Shown here piece after piece: positions 8,600 through 17,332 of a DNA stretch of 64,000 bases. Source of the DNA: Flammeovirgaceae bacterium SG7u.111 (GTDB lineage Bacteria; Bacteroidota; Bacteroidia; Cytophagales; Flammeovirgaceae). The stretch is taken from the NCBI GenBank assembly GCA_034044135.1, contig CP139021.1, forward strand, positions 4,851,635-4,915,634, given 5' to 3'. The notes beneath the pieces were generated by a model. That model made no database searches and was not told the DNA's origin. It saw only the letters and a program-made list of their open reading frames with translations. The position numbers and the translations under genes are program-made. Each line of letters begins with the position of its first letter. The stretch's first letter is position 1.

Positions 8600-10120
8600 A
8601 TGCCGCTTAAAAATAAAGAAGTATATAAAAAAATGTTTTCCAAGCCTACCTGGGATTTCCATACGCTCGAAGCTGCCAATGAGCTTACAGAGTATATTGG
8701 AAAAGATGTTTTTGGCTTGGATATTTACCCCAACCAAATAGAAATAGTCACTTCTGAGCAAATGCTCGACGCCTATTCTTTGGTAGGTTTGCCGACCTCC
8801 TACCCTCACTGGAAGTTTGGAAAAGATTTCGTGATCAACCAGAACAGTTACAGCAAGGGCCAACAAGCACTTTCCTACGAAATGGTGATCAATTCCGATC
8901 CTTGCATTAGCTACAACATGGAAAACAATACTACCTGTATGATGGTGTTGGTAATTGCCCATGCTTGCCAAGGCCACAATGCTTTTTTCAAGAACAATTA
9001 CATGTTCAAGGATTGGACTTCAGCTGATTCTATCATCGATTATATGGTGTTTGCCCGCGACTATGTGATTCGGTGCGAAGAAGAATTTGGGTGGGAAGAA
9101 GTGGAAGCTGTTCTTGATGCGGCCCATGCTTTCATGAACCATGGCGTGGACAAATACCGCAAACCACAAAAGCTTTCCGCAAGGGAAGAAGAGGCAAGGC
9201 TCAAATCCCTCACCGAGGCTAAAAGAGAAAATTATAACGAGCTTTGGAAAACTATTCCCCAAAACCAGTTTGAACAAAAAAGGTCGAGAAAAAATAGGAA
9301 TAAATTCCCCGAAGAACCAGAGGAAAACATCCTTTATTTCATTGAAAAAAATGCCCCAACCATGCCTGTTTGGAAAAGGGAGTTGATCAGAATAGTAAGG
9401 AAGGTTGCCCAATATTTCTACCCACAAGGCATGACCAAGGTAATGAATGAGGGCTATGCTACTTTTATGCACTACCACATCATCAATTATATGTTCGACG
9501 AAGGTTACGTGGACGATGGTTTCATGTTGGAGTTTTTGCACAGCCATAGTTCCGTACTTTTCCAACCCGAATACAACAGCAAATACTTTTCGGGCTTAAA
9601 CCCTTATACACTAGGCTACAATATTTTCACCGATATCAAACGTATTTGCCAGAATCCAACTCCTGAGGACAAAGAATGGTTTCCAAATCTAGCTGGGAAA
9701 GGCTGGCTGGAACAAGTGCATTATGCTATGGAAAACTTCCGAGACGATAGTTTTATCCTCCAATACCTCTCTCCAAAAGTGATTCGAGATATGCGCTTAT
9801 TTATTCTTGCGGATGACGACAAAGAAAATGAATACACCATTAAAGCAATTCATAATGAACGTGGCTACTCAAAAGTGAGGGAAACGCTCAGCAACCAGTA
9901 CCGCAGGGCATTTTATGTTCCCGATATCCAAGTAGAAAAGGTAGACCTTCACGAGTCAAGTATGCTCCACCTTGTTCACTTAATTTCAGATGATAAAAAA
10001 CTGGATAAACGGGAAGCACAAGAAACCCTTGAGCACATCCGATATCTTTGGGGATTTCCAGTATCTCTTGTTTCCAAAAATAAGCTTGGCGTAAATGAAG
10101 AAACTTTCAGTGTAGATTAA
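8600..10120 (+). CDS. spoVR: SpoVR family protein
   Basis: The 506-aa protein matches the SpoVR/YcgB family in length and in segments such as VIAHACQGHNAFFKNNYMF, EEFGWEEVEAVLDAAHAFMNHGVD and MNEGYATFMHYHIINYMFDEGY. The HACxGH and NEGxAxFxHY stretches are the conserved His/Glu-rich core, which suggests metal binding. SpoVR is needed for spore cortex formation in Bacillus but is widespread in non-sporulating bacteria next to prkA and DUF444, as here, where it probably belongs to a general stress module. It is the last gene of the operon; a terminator starts 8 bp after its stop. Confidence 0.92.
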   Translation: MPLKNKEVYKKMFSKPTWDFHTLEAANELTEYIGKDVFGLDIYPNQIEIVTSEQMLDAYSLVGLPTSYPHWKFGKDFVINQNSYSKGQQALSYEMVINSDPCISYNMENNTTCMMVLVIAHACQGHNAFFKNNYMFKDWTSADSIIDYMVFARDYVIRCEEEFGWEEVEAVLDAAHAFMNHGVDKYRKPQKLSAREEEARLKSLTEAKRENYNELWKTIPQNQFEQKRSRKNRNKFPEEPEENILYFIEKNAPTMPVWKRELIRIVRKVAQYFYPQGMTKVMNEGYATFMHYHIINYMFDEGYVDDGFMLEFLHSHSSVLFQPEYNSKYFSGLNPYTLGYNIFTDIKRICQNPTPEDKEWFPNLAGKGWLEQVHYAMENFRDDSFILQYLSPKVIRDMRLFILADDDKENEYTIKAIHNERGYSKVRETLSNQYRRAFYVPDIQVEKVDLHESSMLHLVHLISDDKKLDKREAQETLEHIRYLWGFPVSLVSKNKLGVNEETFSVD

Positions 10121-10127
10121 TGAAACT

Positions 10128-10148
10128 AGCCCCCTTCGGGGCTTTTTT
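10128..10148 (+). terminator. Intrinsic terminator of the prkA-spoVR operon
   Basis: The stem agcccc / ggggct (10128-10133 with 10138-10143) with loop CTTC is followed by TTTTT. It ends the operon eight bases after the spoVR stop and overlaps the tail of the convergent kinase gene. Confidence 0.85.
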
Positions 10149-13100
10149 AATTGCTATGCAAAGGCATCTCTATGTAAAAAACAGTTCCTTCGCCCTTTTT
10201 GGTTTCGAACCAAATATTTCCTCCCGAGTGCTCAATCCCACGCTTAGCAATGGCCAAACCTATCCCCGACCCATTCGATTTGGTACTGAAGTTTTGAATG
10301 AAAATCTTGTTTTGGATAAGCTCTGGAATCCCAAGCCCATTATCCTCAAATTCCATCAAAACCCTATTGGGATCGTAGGTTCTGAGGCGGATTCTTAGTT
10401 CAGGATCTTTCTCTGGTGGAACGGCCTGAATACCGTTAAGGATTAAGTTGGTAAAAATCCTACTCATCAATTGAGGGTCACCATTTACATAAAATTCTCC
10501 TTTGGGTATCTCCTTTTTAATTACCAACTCTTTGCCATCGTAAAGCGTAATCGTCTGGTTCAGCACAGAGGAAATCTCAAACTTCTCTTCGCTAGGAACC
10601 GGCATTTGGGCAAAATTTGAGAATGAAGTAGTGATATCGTTGAGGGTTTCAATTTGATTGAGCAGCATGGCTATAGCCCTACGCGAACGCTCGTTTTCCT
10701 CGGGCAATACCCTCTCCAACTGCTGGAGTGAAAGACGCATGGGTGTAAGTGGGTTTTTGATTTCATGCGCCACTTGCTTTGCCACCTCGCGCCATGCAGA
10801 TTCTTTCTGGCTTTTTGCCAAAGCTGATTTGCTTTCTTCAAGCTTCACCAACATTTTGTTGTATTCCCCTATCAGCAATCCTATTTCATCATTCGAATAA
10901 TAATCGATAGATTCATTTCGGTTGCTCAGACTGATCTTCTTGATCTTTTGGGTCACCATCACCAATGGATTGATCAAGGAACGAACGGAAAGATAGGAGA
11001 GCAACAGCAAAAAGCCAAAGCTTGCGGTAAATACATTCATGATGGTAGTAAGCAAATCGATGATCTGCTGATCAAATTTGTACTTCGAACCAAAAAACGG
11101 AATACCTACAATACCTAAGATTTCCCTAGAGTCTGGAGAACGGATACCAACATAAGCTGAATTGTAGCGCAAATCTCCCAAAGATTCGTTCGCCATGAGC
11201 TTCGCCTGGTTATTTTCAATGATATTTATGATAGCATCGGGGTTTGCCAACCTCGCCTGCAAATCGTTGTCAAAAATATATTCTTGACTAGCAACCAAAA
11301 GTTTTCCCGAGTTGTCAAAAATGTTAATATCAGATTGGGCAAACTTAGAAATACGTGCTATAACCTCATTGAGCGCATTTGCTTCTGTACTTTGATCTAT
11401 AAACTCATTGAAATCATCCGTGATATTTTGACTTACACTAATCGCCTTTTCCAAATAGTAACTTTGAGTTTCACTTTGGTTACTTGATGTAAGAATACTC
11501 ACCGTAATCACACTCACAAATACTAGTGGCAAGAAAAAAGCAAGGTTAAGGTAAAGCTGAATCCTAGTAGCAAAATTGATATTTTCCTTACGCTCTTTCG
11601 GTGAATAATTGATAGCTAAAATCATGAACATCATGATGAAGATTAGCATCAAAAACAAGAACGAAAAGTTAGAATAGATACGTCCAAGTGGATATTTTTC
11701 AGAGGTAACTATGACATTTTTATTGTTATTTTCGCCCAATCGCCTGAGGTGATCATGATCTTTCGTTTCCAATTCAGACTGCAAGAACCCCTTTTCATGC
11801 TTAAACAACTCTAAAAAGTTATTATCGTAATTAAATTCCCCTGAACTAAACGCTAATCTTTCATTCTGATAAACAGCGTAGCTAAACTCATTGTATTTGT
11901 TCAGCGAAGCAAATTCATCGTCCAAAAAAGGCGGATAAATACTGTTGGGAACATTTTTTTTGAGAGTAAAATCCAAAACGATGAAACCCAATTCCTCTCC
12001 ATTTCTTTTCAGTGGGATGGTACTGAGATAACGGTTTTTTCCTGTTGCTACTTCACTTATGAAAAAGATTTGCTCAGAGTCAGTTCTGTATGATTCTTTA
12101 TTGTAAATTTTTATTAATGTATTGTATGAGATATTCGTATTGCCATATTCTTCTCCTGAACTTTGAAATAGACGAATGTTCAAATCATACTTATCAAAGT
12201 AATTCGGTATATAAAACTTGATCTTTCTTTTGATCTCATCCTCTGAAAACTCAGTCCCTATAAACCTATTTTTAATAATAGGGTCATTACCTACCTTCGC
12301 ATTAATTTCGTTTAGTTTAAACTCAGCAAAACTGTCATGTTCCTCCGATAGCAGGGACGCATATTCACTTTTATTTTTTTTCACTATCTCTTGCCCACCT
12401 CTATATACTGCATAAGAGCCAACTATTGCGCAAGCTGCCGAACAGGTAAATAAATACACAAAAGTCTTGTAGTTGGTAGAGCGGAGTGATTGGGGAAACG
12501 ACAAATAAGTGATAGCTGCGAAATAGATAGCGTTGACATTGAAAATCACTATATTCTGGCTATCAAGAAACATGGTGATAAGATAATAGAACAAACTGCC
12601 CGCCACAAAGACGACCGTAGTTGCATAAAGCGTAAACCCTAGCCTATTCAACAGCCTTGCCGCCAAATTACACACAGTAAAGTAGATCAAAACCATGATA
12701 ATAAATATTATATAGGCAATAATCTTCACTGTAGGAAAATGGAAGTCGGTAGTGATATCCAAGGACACTCCAGACCTTACATATACATCGTGGTATATCT
12801 GATAAAGTGCATAAATGGTCACATAGGTAAGCACGATCAACATGAAAGACAGTACTTTTTTATGAAGCCTTGGAACAGATTCCAAGCGTTTCAAATTTAT
12901 TAGTTTGGACAGATGCGTAGCTACAAAACCTAGCAACATAGCTAGAAGAATCATGTTCAGCAGCATATCGCCCAAACTCGGTGAAATAAATGAGGAGCTA
13001 AAAAGATCTGGATCAAAAATAGCAGTGTCAATAATTGAATGGGGCAGCTTAAATGTTAGCATAAGTGTCCTTAGCCCCACTACAAAACCCAGCAAGATAC

Positions 13101-13809
13101 TAAAGGCTTGTAACGATTTATTTCTCTGAAGCAGGTAATGAATGGCTTTTCGAATAAAAAGGAACAAGAAAACAATAGAGATGATGATAAACATTAGCAC
13201 TACTATTTGTTTGTCAGAATAGTAGCTGAATTCTTCTGGAAAGTCAAGGGAAAAAGCATAGCGACCCATCGAATTATATATAGGTTCCCCTATTTCTTTG
13301 GACAATACAATTTCCACAGATTCCTCAGGGAAAATATCTTTATTGAGATGTGATGTAAAATATTGGTTTTCTATAGAAAATGACCGCTTCAGAGGAATAA
13401 CTACCACAATCTGATAGCCGTTTGTAAAACGGGAACGCGTGACATAATAAATGGAATTATTATATGCCTCACTCTTATCTATAAAGTTGGCATTTGCCCA
13501 TTTAAGAGGGATATTGATGCTATTGTCCGACCAAAAAATCAGTTCTTCATTTTTAAAAACAAATGCGGGAAAAGGGGCATTCACATCATAAAAATCACTA
13601 AAATTTACTTGCTCGCCTTTTTTTTTGACTACGTTTTGAAGCTCAAAAATCTGATTATTGGCTAACACTGTTTCCAACTCAAAATTTTCGGTTACCCGCT
13701 TTACATAAAGCTCATAATTAGGCTCGCTGAGGTAGTAAGCCCTTAGCGCCACAGCCAAAAGGAGAGATACTGCTGATAGTATGAGATATGTAAACTTGGA
13801 AAGTTTCAA
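10147..13809 (-). CDS. Very large NtrY-like membrane sensor histidine kinase
   Basis: The product has 1220 residues. After an N-terminal TM helix and a periplasmic segment (about 25-190) comes a block of many TM helices (about 200-470), a second sensor region, a further TM, a dCache-like periplasmic region, a last TM helix (TASFGFLLLLSYLSVRSL) and a HAMP-like linker. The kinase core has the NtrY-type H-box VAHEIKNPLTPM (phospho-acceptor His near residue 1015), an N-box (FTNLILNGIQA), G1 (EDNGLGIP) and G2 (GSGIGLAIAKRG). NtrY proteins are about 700-750 aa, so the N-terminal half is an addition. No response regulator gene is adjacent. It converges on spoVR with only 26 bp between stops. Kinase function is near certain; the signal is unknown. 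Confidence 0.9.
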   Translation of the reverse strand: MKLSKFTYLILSAVSLLLAVALRAYYLSEPNYELYVKRVTENFELETVLANNQIFELQNVVKKKGEQVNFSDFYDVNAPFPAFVFKNEELIFWSDNSINIPLKWANANFIDKSEAYNNSIYYVTRSRFTNGYQIVVVIPLKRSFSIENQYFTSHLNKDIFPEESVEIVLSKEIGEPIYNSMGRYAFSLDFPEEFSYYSDKQIVVLMFIIISIVFLFLFIRKAIHYLLQRNKSLQAFSILLGFVVGLRTLMLTFKLPHSIIDTAIFDPDLFSSSFISPSLGDMLLNMILLAMLLGFVATHLSKLINLKRLESVPRLHKKVLSFMLIVLTYVTIYALYQIYHDVYVRSGVSLDITTDFHFPTVKIIAYIIFIIMVLIYFTVCNLAARLLNRLGFTLYATTVVFVAGSLFYYLITMFLDSQNIVIFNVNAIYFAAITYLSFPQSLRSTNYKTFVYLFTCSAACAIVGSYAVYRGGQEIVKKNKSEYASLLSEEHDSFAEFKLNEINAKVGNDPIIKNRFIGTEFSEDEIKRKIKFYIPNYFDKYDLNIRLFQSSGEEYGNTNISYNTLIKIYNKESYRTDSEQIFFISEVATGKNRYLSTIPLKRNGEELGFIVLDFTLKKNVPNSIYPPFLDDEFASLNKYNEFSYAVYQNERLAFSSGEFNYDNNFLELFKHEKGFLQSELETKDHDHLRRLGENNNKNVIVTSEKYPLGRIYSNFSFLFLMLIFIMMFMILAINYSPKERKENINFATRIQLYLNLAFFLPLVFVSVITVSILTSSNQSETQSYYLEKAISVSQNITDDFNEFIDQSTEANALNEVIARISKFAQSDINIFDNSGKLLVASQEYIFDNDLQARLANPDAIINIIENNQAKLMANESLGDLRYNSAYVGIRSPDSREILGIVGIPFFGSKYKFDQQIIDLLTTIMNVFTASFGFLLLLSYLSVRSLINPLVMVTQKIKKISLSNRNESIDYYSNDEIGLLIGEYNKMLVKLEESKSALAKSQKESAWREVAKQVAHEIKNPLTPMRLSLQQLERVLPEENERSRRAIAMLLNQIETLNDITTSFSNFAQMPVPSEEKFEISSVLNQTITLYDGKELVIKKEIPKGEFYVNGDPQLMSRIFTNLILNGIQAVPPEKDPELRIRLRTYDPNRVLMEFEDNGLGIPELIQNKIFIQNFSTKSNGSGIGLAIAKRGIEHSGGNIWFETKKGEGTVFYIEMPLHSN

Positions 13810-14236
13810 TAGTAGATTCGTTCTTCCTTTGTACCATTAGCCATATCAAAAGTTAAGGCTTTTTATGTTATTCCTTAATAGCTATGTGCAAAAAGTATAG
13901 GATATTTCTTTTTCATTCTTATTTCACAAAAACCATACACTTATCTCAAGTTTTGATGAAAATAATCATCCACCTTGTTTGTCACTCATGGGAAACATCA
14001 AACCTAAATTAATGATATTTAGAGAAACACCGACCTTTTCAATTAACCTATCCAAATTCACGCACTCATTATTTTTACAAAAATCATATTATCAGTCTAA
14101 TTTTCAATTAGTTACAAAAACATACTTTGCCTTCGAAATATGTTTCTTAAAACCACAAACAAGAAAAGCTTGGCAATAGTAGCCAAGCTTTTCAAATATC
14201 AATTTAATACAATTTTTTTAATGTAGTCGGAAATAG
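13810..14236. other. Intergenic region, AT-rich, no gene
   Basis: The 427 bp between the leftward kinase start and the end of the leftward 93-aa gene hold the kinase promoter region and the terminator of the respiratory operon (14164-14192). A 66-codon plus-strand frame inside it has no family resemblance or plausible start context and was not called. Confidence 0.5.
14164..14192 (-). terminator. Intrinsic terminator after the 93-aa gene
   Basis: A perfect 11-bp stem (aaaagcttggc, 14164-14174, with 14182-14192) and 7-nt loop give TTTTC plus further Ts on the minus strand, 45 bp past the stop of the 93-aa gene. Confidence 0.75.
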
Positions 14237-14518
14237 TTAACGTAATTTCGCTTTGATGATTTGGGCAACCCTAATCTTTTTACCAGTTTCCTTTTTACTG
14301 TTTCTATACCATGCCCAAGCTATCACGGCAAAAAGCAAATAAGGCATTGCCCCCAAATACAAAATCCCTGTATTCAATCCCGCTCCTATTGTGTTCTCTC
14401 CATTGCTTATACTATTTTCTACAGAGGCCCTACACATGGCACATTGCCCATAAACATCCACATCGAGAACGGTGATGGCTACCAGAGCTAAAACAGCGAT
14501 TATCAATATCTTCTTCAT
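14237..14518 (-). CDS. Small membrane protein with CAMC motif, cytochrome oxidase locus
   Basis: The 93-aa protein has an N-terminal hydrophobic segment (KILIIAVLALVAITVL) ending in VYGQ, then C26-A-M-C29 in QCAMCRASVENS, a second TM helix (YLGAMPYLLFAVIAWAWY) and a basic tail. The Cys pair would face the periplasm if the first segment is a signal peptide, which suits thiol redox or metal transfer during oxidase assembly. Similar short proteins are, from memory, common in this gene neighbourhood of Bacteroidota, but I know of no characterised member. It is the last gene of a leftward unit sco1-DUF420-this gene, with a 47-bp gap before it, and is followed by a terminator. Confidence 0.7.
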   Translation of the reverse strand: MKKILIIAVLALVAITVLDVDVYGQCAMCRASVENSISNGENTIGAGLNTGILYLGAMPYLLFAVIAWAWYRNSKKETGKKIRVAQIIKAKLR

Positions 14519-14565
14519 AAAATGTCTTTTTCAATAAACACGATTCACTACAAAATCATTCCTGC

Positions 14566-15120
14566 CTAATACTGATAATATGGACTGATCATCAGGTAAG
14601 TTATCACTCCCGTAACAGAGACATATAACCAGATAGGGTAAGTGAACTTGACTATTTTTTTATGGCGATCGAACTTACTTGTCCATGCATAATAGAATGC
14701 CAGCAAAACCAAAGGAACCACTACAGCTGAGAGCACTATATGCGTCAACAACACAAAGAAATATACCCCTTTCATCAAACCTTCGCCGCCATATTTGGTA
14801 GGCTCAACTGACGCATGATAAATCACATAAGAAAGTAGAAATATCGCTCCTAGAATAAATGAAATATTCATACAAAACTTGTGGTAGGTGATCTGTTTGT
14901 TCTTGATGAAATAAAGAGCAAAAACTAACAAAATAGCTGTGATAGAATTAATAGTTCCATGCAAATGGGGCAGAAAGTATACCCACCCTCCTTCGGGAGT
15001 AGTTCTATTCGGTAAGAAAAGTAATATGGCTACCAACACTGGAACAGCGATGGATAGCACACCGATAATCCACAAGTACTTTTTATCGTTTGAAGTTGAA
15101 GTTTGAACAGTCATTTTCAA
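14566..15120 (-). CDS. DUF420 family membrane protein (YozB-like)
   Basis: The 184-aa protein has about five TM helices. Conserved His residues lie in or next to them (FLPHLHGTINSITAILL, YHKFCMNISFILG, YVIYHASVEPT, LTHIVLSAVVVPLVL, RHKKIVKFTYPIWLYVSVTGV). This His pattern, resembling a heme-binding membrane cytochrome, is typical of DUF420 proteins, which are found beside cytochrome c oxidase genes. It lies 15 bp downstream of the sco1 gene and upstream of the 93-aa gene in one operon. A role in oxidase assembly or as a heme-carrying membrane subunit is inferred from context only. Confidence 0.85.
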   Translation of the reverse strand: MKMTVQTSTSNDKKYLWIIGVLSIAVPVLVAILLFLPNRTTPEGGWVYFLPHLHGTINSITAILLVFALYFIKNKQITYHKFCMNISFILGAIFLLSYVIYHASVEPTKYGGEGLMKGVYFFVLLTHIVLSAVVVPLVLLAFYYAWTSKFDRHKKIVKFTYPIWLYVSVTGVITYLMISPYYQY

Positions 15121-15135
15121 TGATGATTTTATAAT

Positions 15136-15792
15136 TTATTGATTGTATTCGTGTAAAAGAACATGGATTTCAGTGATTAACCTATCCACCTCTTCCCTGT
15201 CCGTGCCGCTGTAATAACCTCTAATCCTCTTTTCTTTATCAACAAGAACTAAGTGATCGCTATGGATAAAGTCGTTTTCCAAGGTCTGGCTTGGCTTTGC
15301 CGTAATGAAATATCCGCAACGAGCCAACTCATAAATTGCAGGTTTATCTCCTGTGAGCAATTGCCACTTATTCGAGTCAATACCTTTTTCCTTAGCATAT
15401 TCTGCTAAAACAGCAGGCTGATCGTGCTCGGGGTCTACCGAATGGGAGACGATCATCAAATCCTGCTCATTTTCAAAAGCCTCCTGTACCCTTAACAACT
15501 GTGAGGTCATCTCGATACAAATATTGGGGCAGCGGCTAAAGAAGAAATCAGCCACGTAAACTTTCCCTTCTAAATCCTTTTCAGTCACCTTTTCTCCTCC
15601 TTGGTTAAGCAAACTGAAAGAGGGAATCCTATGAACGCTATCTATCAAATTTGGCTCACAATTAACAGCTTGTGGGTTATAAACCTGCAGCTCAAATTTA
15701 TTGTCTCCAGCCATGTTCAAAAACAAGAACACAATCACTGGAAAGAACAATATCAAAAACAGAATCGTTAATTTCTTTGCTTTACTTTGCAT
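15136..15792 (-). CDS. sco1: Sco1/SenC/PrrC-type copper chaperone for cytochrome oxidase
   Basis: The 218-aa protein is anchored by one N-terminal TM helix (residues 8-27) with a thioredoxin-fold domain outside. The copper site is complete: C88-P-N-I-C92 in FFSRCPNIC and H180 in FIHSDHLVLVD. Sco proteins deliver copper to, or reduce, the CuA site of oxidase subunit II in the periplasm. It heads a leftward three-gene unit with the DUF420 and CAMC proteins, separated from the cox genes upstream by a terminator, so assembly factors appear to be transcribed apart from structural subunits. A candidate promoter with an inverted repeat lies about 90 bp upstream. Confidence 0.92.
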   Translation of the reverse strand: MQSKAKKLTILFLILFFPVIVFLFLNMAGDNKFELQVYNPQAVNCEPNLIDSVHRIPSFSLLNQGGEKVTEKDLEGKVYVADFFFSRCPNICIEMTSQLLRVQEAFENEQDLMIVSHSVDPEHDQPAVLAEYAKEKGIDSNKWQLLTGDKPAIYELARCGYFITAKPSQTLENDFIHSDHLVLVDKEKRIRGYYSGTDREEVDRLITEIHVLLHEYNQ

Positions 15793-15883
15793 ATATAATT
15801 CAATTCTCTAATCCAAAAGTTTAGTAGTCTCTTTCCTTTAAGGAAAACCATCAAAGGGGCGAATGTCAAACAAGACATGCAAA

Positions 15884-15903
15884 GATACATGTCGCTTTTT
15901 TAG
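15884..15903 (-). promoter_or_regulatory. Candidate -7 box framed by an inverted repeat, upstream of sco1
   Basis: On the minus strand TATCTTTG (15890-15897) fits the TAnnTTTG -7 box. It is bracketed exactly by GACATG (15884-15889) and CATGTC (15898-15903), a perfect 6+6 bp inverted repeat with the box as its 8-bp centre. No TTG -33 element is visible at the usual distance, which suggests activator dependence or that the match is chance. Confidence 0.4.
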
Positions 15904-15971
15904 AAGACTGACTTTTAATGTTAAAATCAAGTTCTAACTAAAATGTTTCTTTCAAAACCTTAAGCATATCC

Positions 15972-16020
15972 AAAAAAAATTGGTGAGATACCGTCGTAAT
16001 CCACGACAACATCTCACCAA
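15972..16020 (-). terminator. Terminator of the ctaA-cyoE-cox operon
   Basis: The long hairpin ttggtgagat / atctcaccaa (15980-15989 with 16011-16020) contains a second inner stem GTCGT / ACGAC. On the minus strand it is followed by eight Ts (15972-15979). It lies 27 bp after the subunit IV stop. Confidence 0.9.
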
Positions 16021-16046
16021 AAAGCGCTAGCCGATAAATAGCTACT

Positions 16047-16382
16047 CTAAATAGTAAAAGGATCTATCATTTCCTGCCCTTCTACCCAAAGAACAACCAA
16101 AAGCCAAACGATGAATACCAATGGAAGTAATACTGAATATGCCAGTGTTTTGATCTCACCTTTTAAGTGCATAAATTCAGCTACTATATAAAATGCTTTT
16201 ACTAGGGTAAGAATGATGAACAAAATATTTAACATAAACCTGCTCACACTTTCTGGCCATATAAACGCCAACACAAATTCAATACCCGTAACTATCGCCA
16301 ATATTAAGGCTATTTTTAAGATTTGTTTCTGATTAGCTTTTCTGATCTCGTCAGAAGACATGCTAGGATCGTGAGTTGCCAT
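16047..16382 (-). CDS. Cytochrome c oxidase subunit IV (CtaF/CyoD-like)
   Basis: The 111-aa protein has three TM helices (about residues 21-42, 48-70 and 79-101) after a charged head with a helix-forming SSDEIRKANQKQILK segment. The TM2 stretch NILFIILTLVKAFYIVAEFMHL is characteristic of prokaryotic subunit IV. This small subunit stabilises the heme-copper oxidase in the cytoplasmic membrane and has no cofactor. It is last in the leftward ctaA-cyoE-coxIII-coxIII-coxIV operon, 56 bp after subunit III, and is followed directly by a strong terminator. Confidence 0.88.
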   Translation of the reverse strand: MATHDPSMSSDEIRKANQKQILKIALILAIVTGIEFVLAFIWPESVSRFMLNILFIILTLVKAFYIVAEFMHLKGEIKTLAYSVLLPLVFIVWLLVVLWVEGQEMIDPFTI

Positions 16383-16438
16383 AATGAATCTTTGTATTAT
16401 TAATAATGCTTTTCAAATAAAAGTTCTATCTGTCGGAA

Positions 16439-17185
16439 TTAGATAAGGTAGAAAAGGGTAAACACAAATACCCAAACCAAATCTACAAAGTGCCAATATA
16501 GACCAACTTTCTCTACCATCTCATAGTGACCTCTTTTATCGTAAGTTCCCATCACTACATTGTAGAAAATGACAATGTTTAAAATAATGCCACTGGCTAC
16601 GTGAGTACCGTGGAATCCTGTAATGAAAAAGAAGAAAGCAGCAAACAAAGGAGGTCCGTACTCGTTGTGCGATAGGTTAGCTCCAAAAAACAGCTCGCCA
16701 TTGGTGAGCAATGTACCATGTTCGGTACCGTGGATAAAGTGAGTCCATTCCCACGCTTGGCAGCCTAAGAACAACAAACCGCCAATAATAGTCCATAGCA
16801 TCCACTTCTCAACCCCTTTTCTATCCATACGGTGACCTGCTTCTACAGCAAACACCATAGTGACACTACTTAAGATCAAGATAAACGTCATAAGACCTAC
16901 AAAAAGAAGAGGTGCATTGTGGATGCCAAATGGAGCAGCATCAAACACCTTTTCAGGCACTGGCCAGTACTTATCAGAAGCGGTAAATTCAGAAATTTTC
17001 CCTTCGTAAGCTGGGTGCATGAACCTCACCACTGCATAAGAGATAAGAAGAGATGAAAAAGTGAGGGCATCGGACAGTAGGAAAAACCACATCATTATTT
17101 TCCCGTAACTGGCCTTCATTGGAGATTTACCTCCATCCCAAATATTTTCCCTTGGGTTTTTGACTACAAATGTAGATGCAGACAT
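16439..17185 (-). CDS. Cytochrome c oxidase subunit III
   Basis: The 248-aa integral membrane protein is the larger of two subunit III proteins here. It shows the family landmarks MWFFLLSDALTFSSLLISYA, GCQAWEWTHFIHG, FFFITGFHGTHVASGIILN and the C-terminal YWHFVDLVWVFVFTLFYLI. The FHGxHV and WHFxDxVW motifs are conserved in aa3-type oxidases. Subunit III helps retain proton uptake activity and protects the binuclear centre. Tandem subunit III genes of different length are usual in Bacteroidota oxidase loci. The catalytic subunits I and II are not next to it. Confidence 0.92.
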   Translation of the reverse strand: MSASTFVVKNPRENIWDGGKSPMKASYGKIMMWFFLLSDALTFSSLLISYAVVRFMHPAYEGKISEFTASDKYWPVPEKVFDAAPFGIHNAPLLFVGLMTFILILSSVTMVFAVEAGHRMDRKGVEKWMLWTIIGGLLFLGCQAWEWTHFIHGTEHGTLLTNGELFFGANLSHNEYGPPLFAAFFFFITGFHGTHVASGIILNIVIFYNVVMGTYDKRGHYEMVEKVGLYWHFVDLVWVFVFTLFYLI

Positions 17186-17332
17186 AAAGAGTTTACTATT
17201 ATTGGTTTATGAAAAAGTTTAAGTCACTCCTTGCCCTAACAACTTGCTTAAATCATAAGCTATTGGTTATGAAGGCAAATGAGTATAGTTATATAAGCTA
17301 TAAAGCTTACAATTTTAGATTTAGTGCTAAAA

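Noticed and set aside
13979-14179. A 66-codon frame between the large kinase and the respiratory operon
   Set aside because: It overlaps the terminator of the leftward operon, has AT-driven composition and no recognisable fold.
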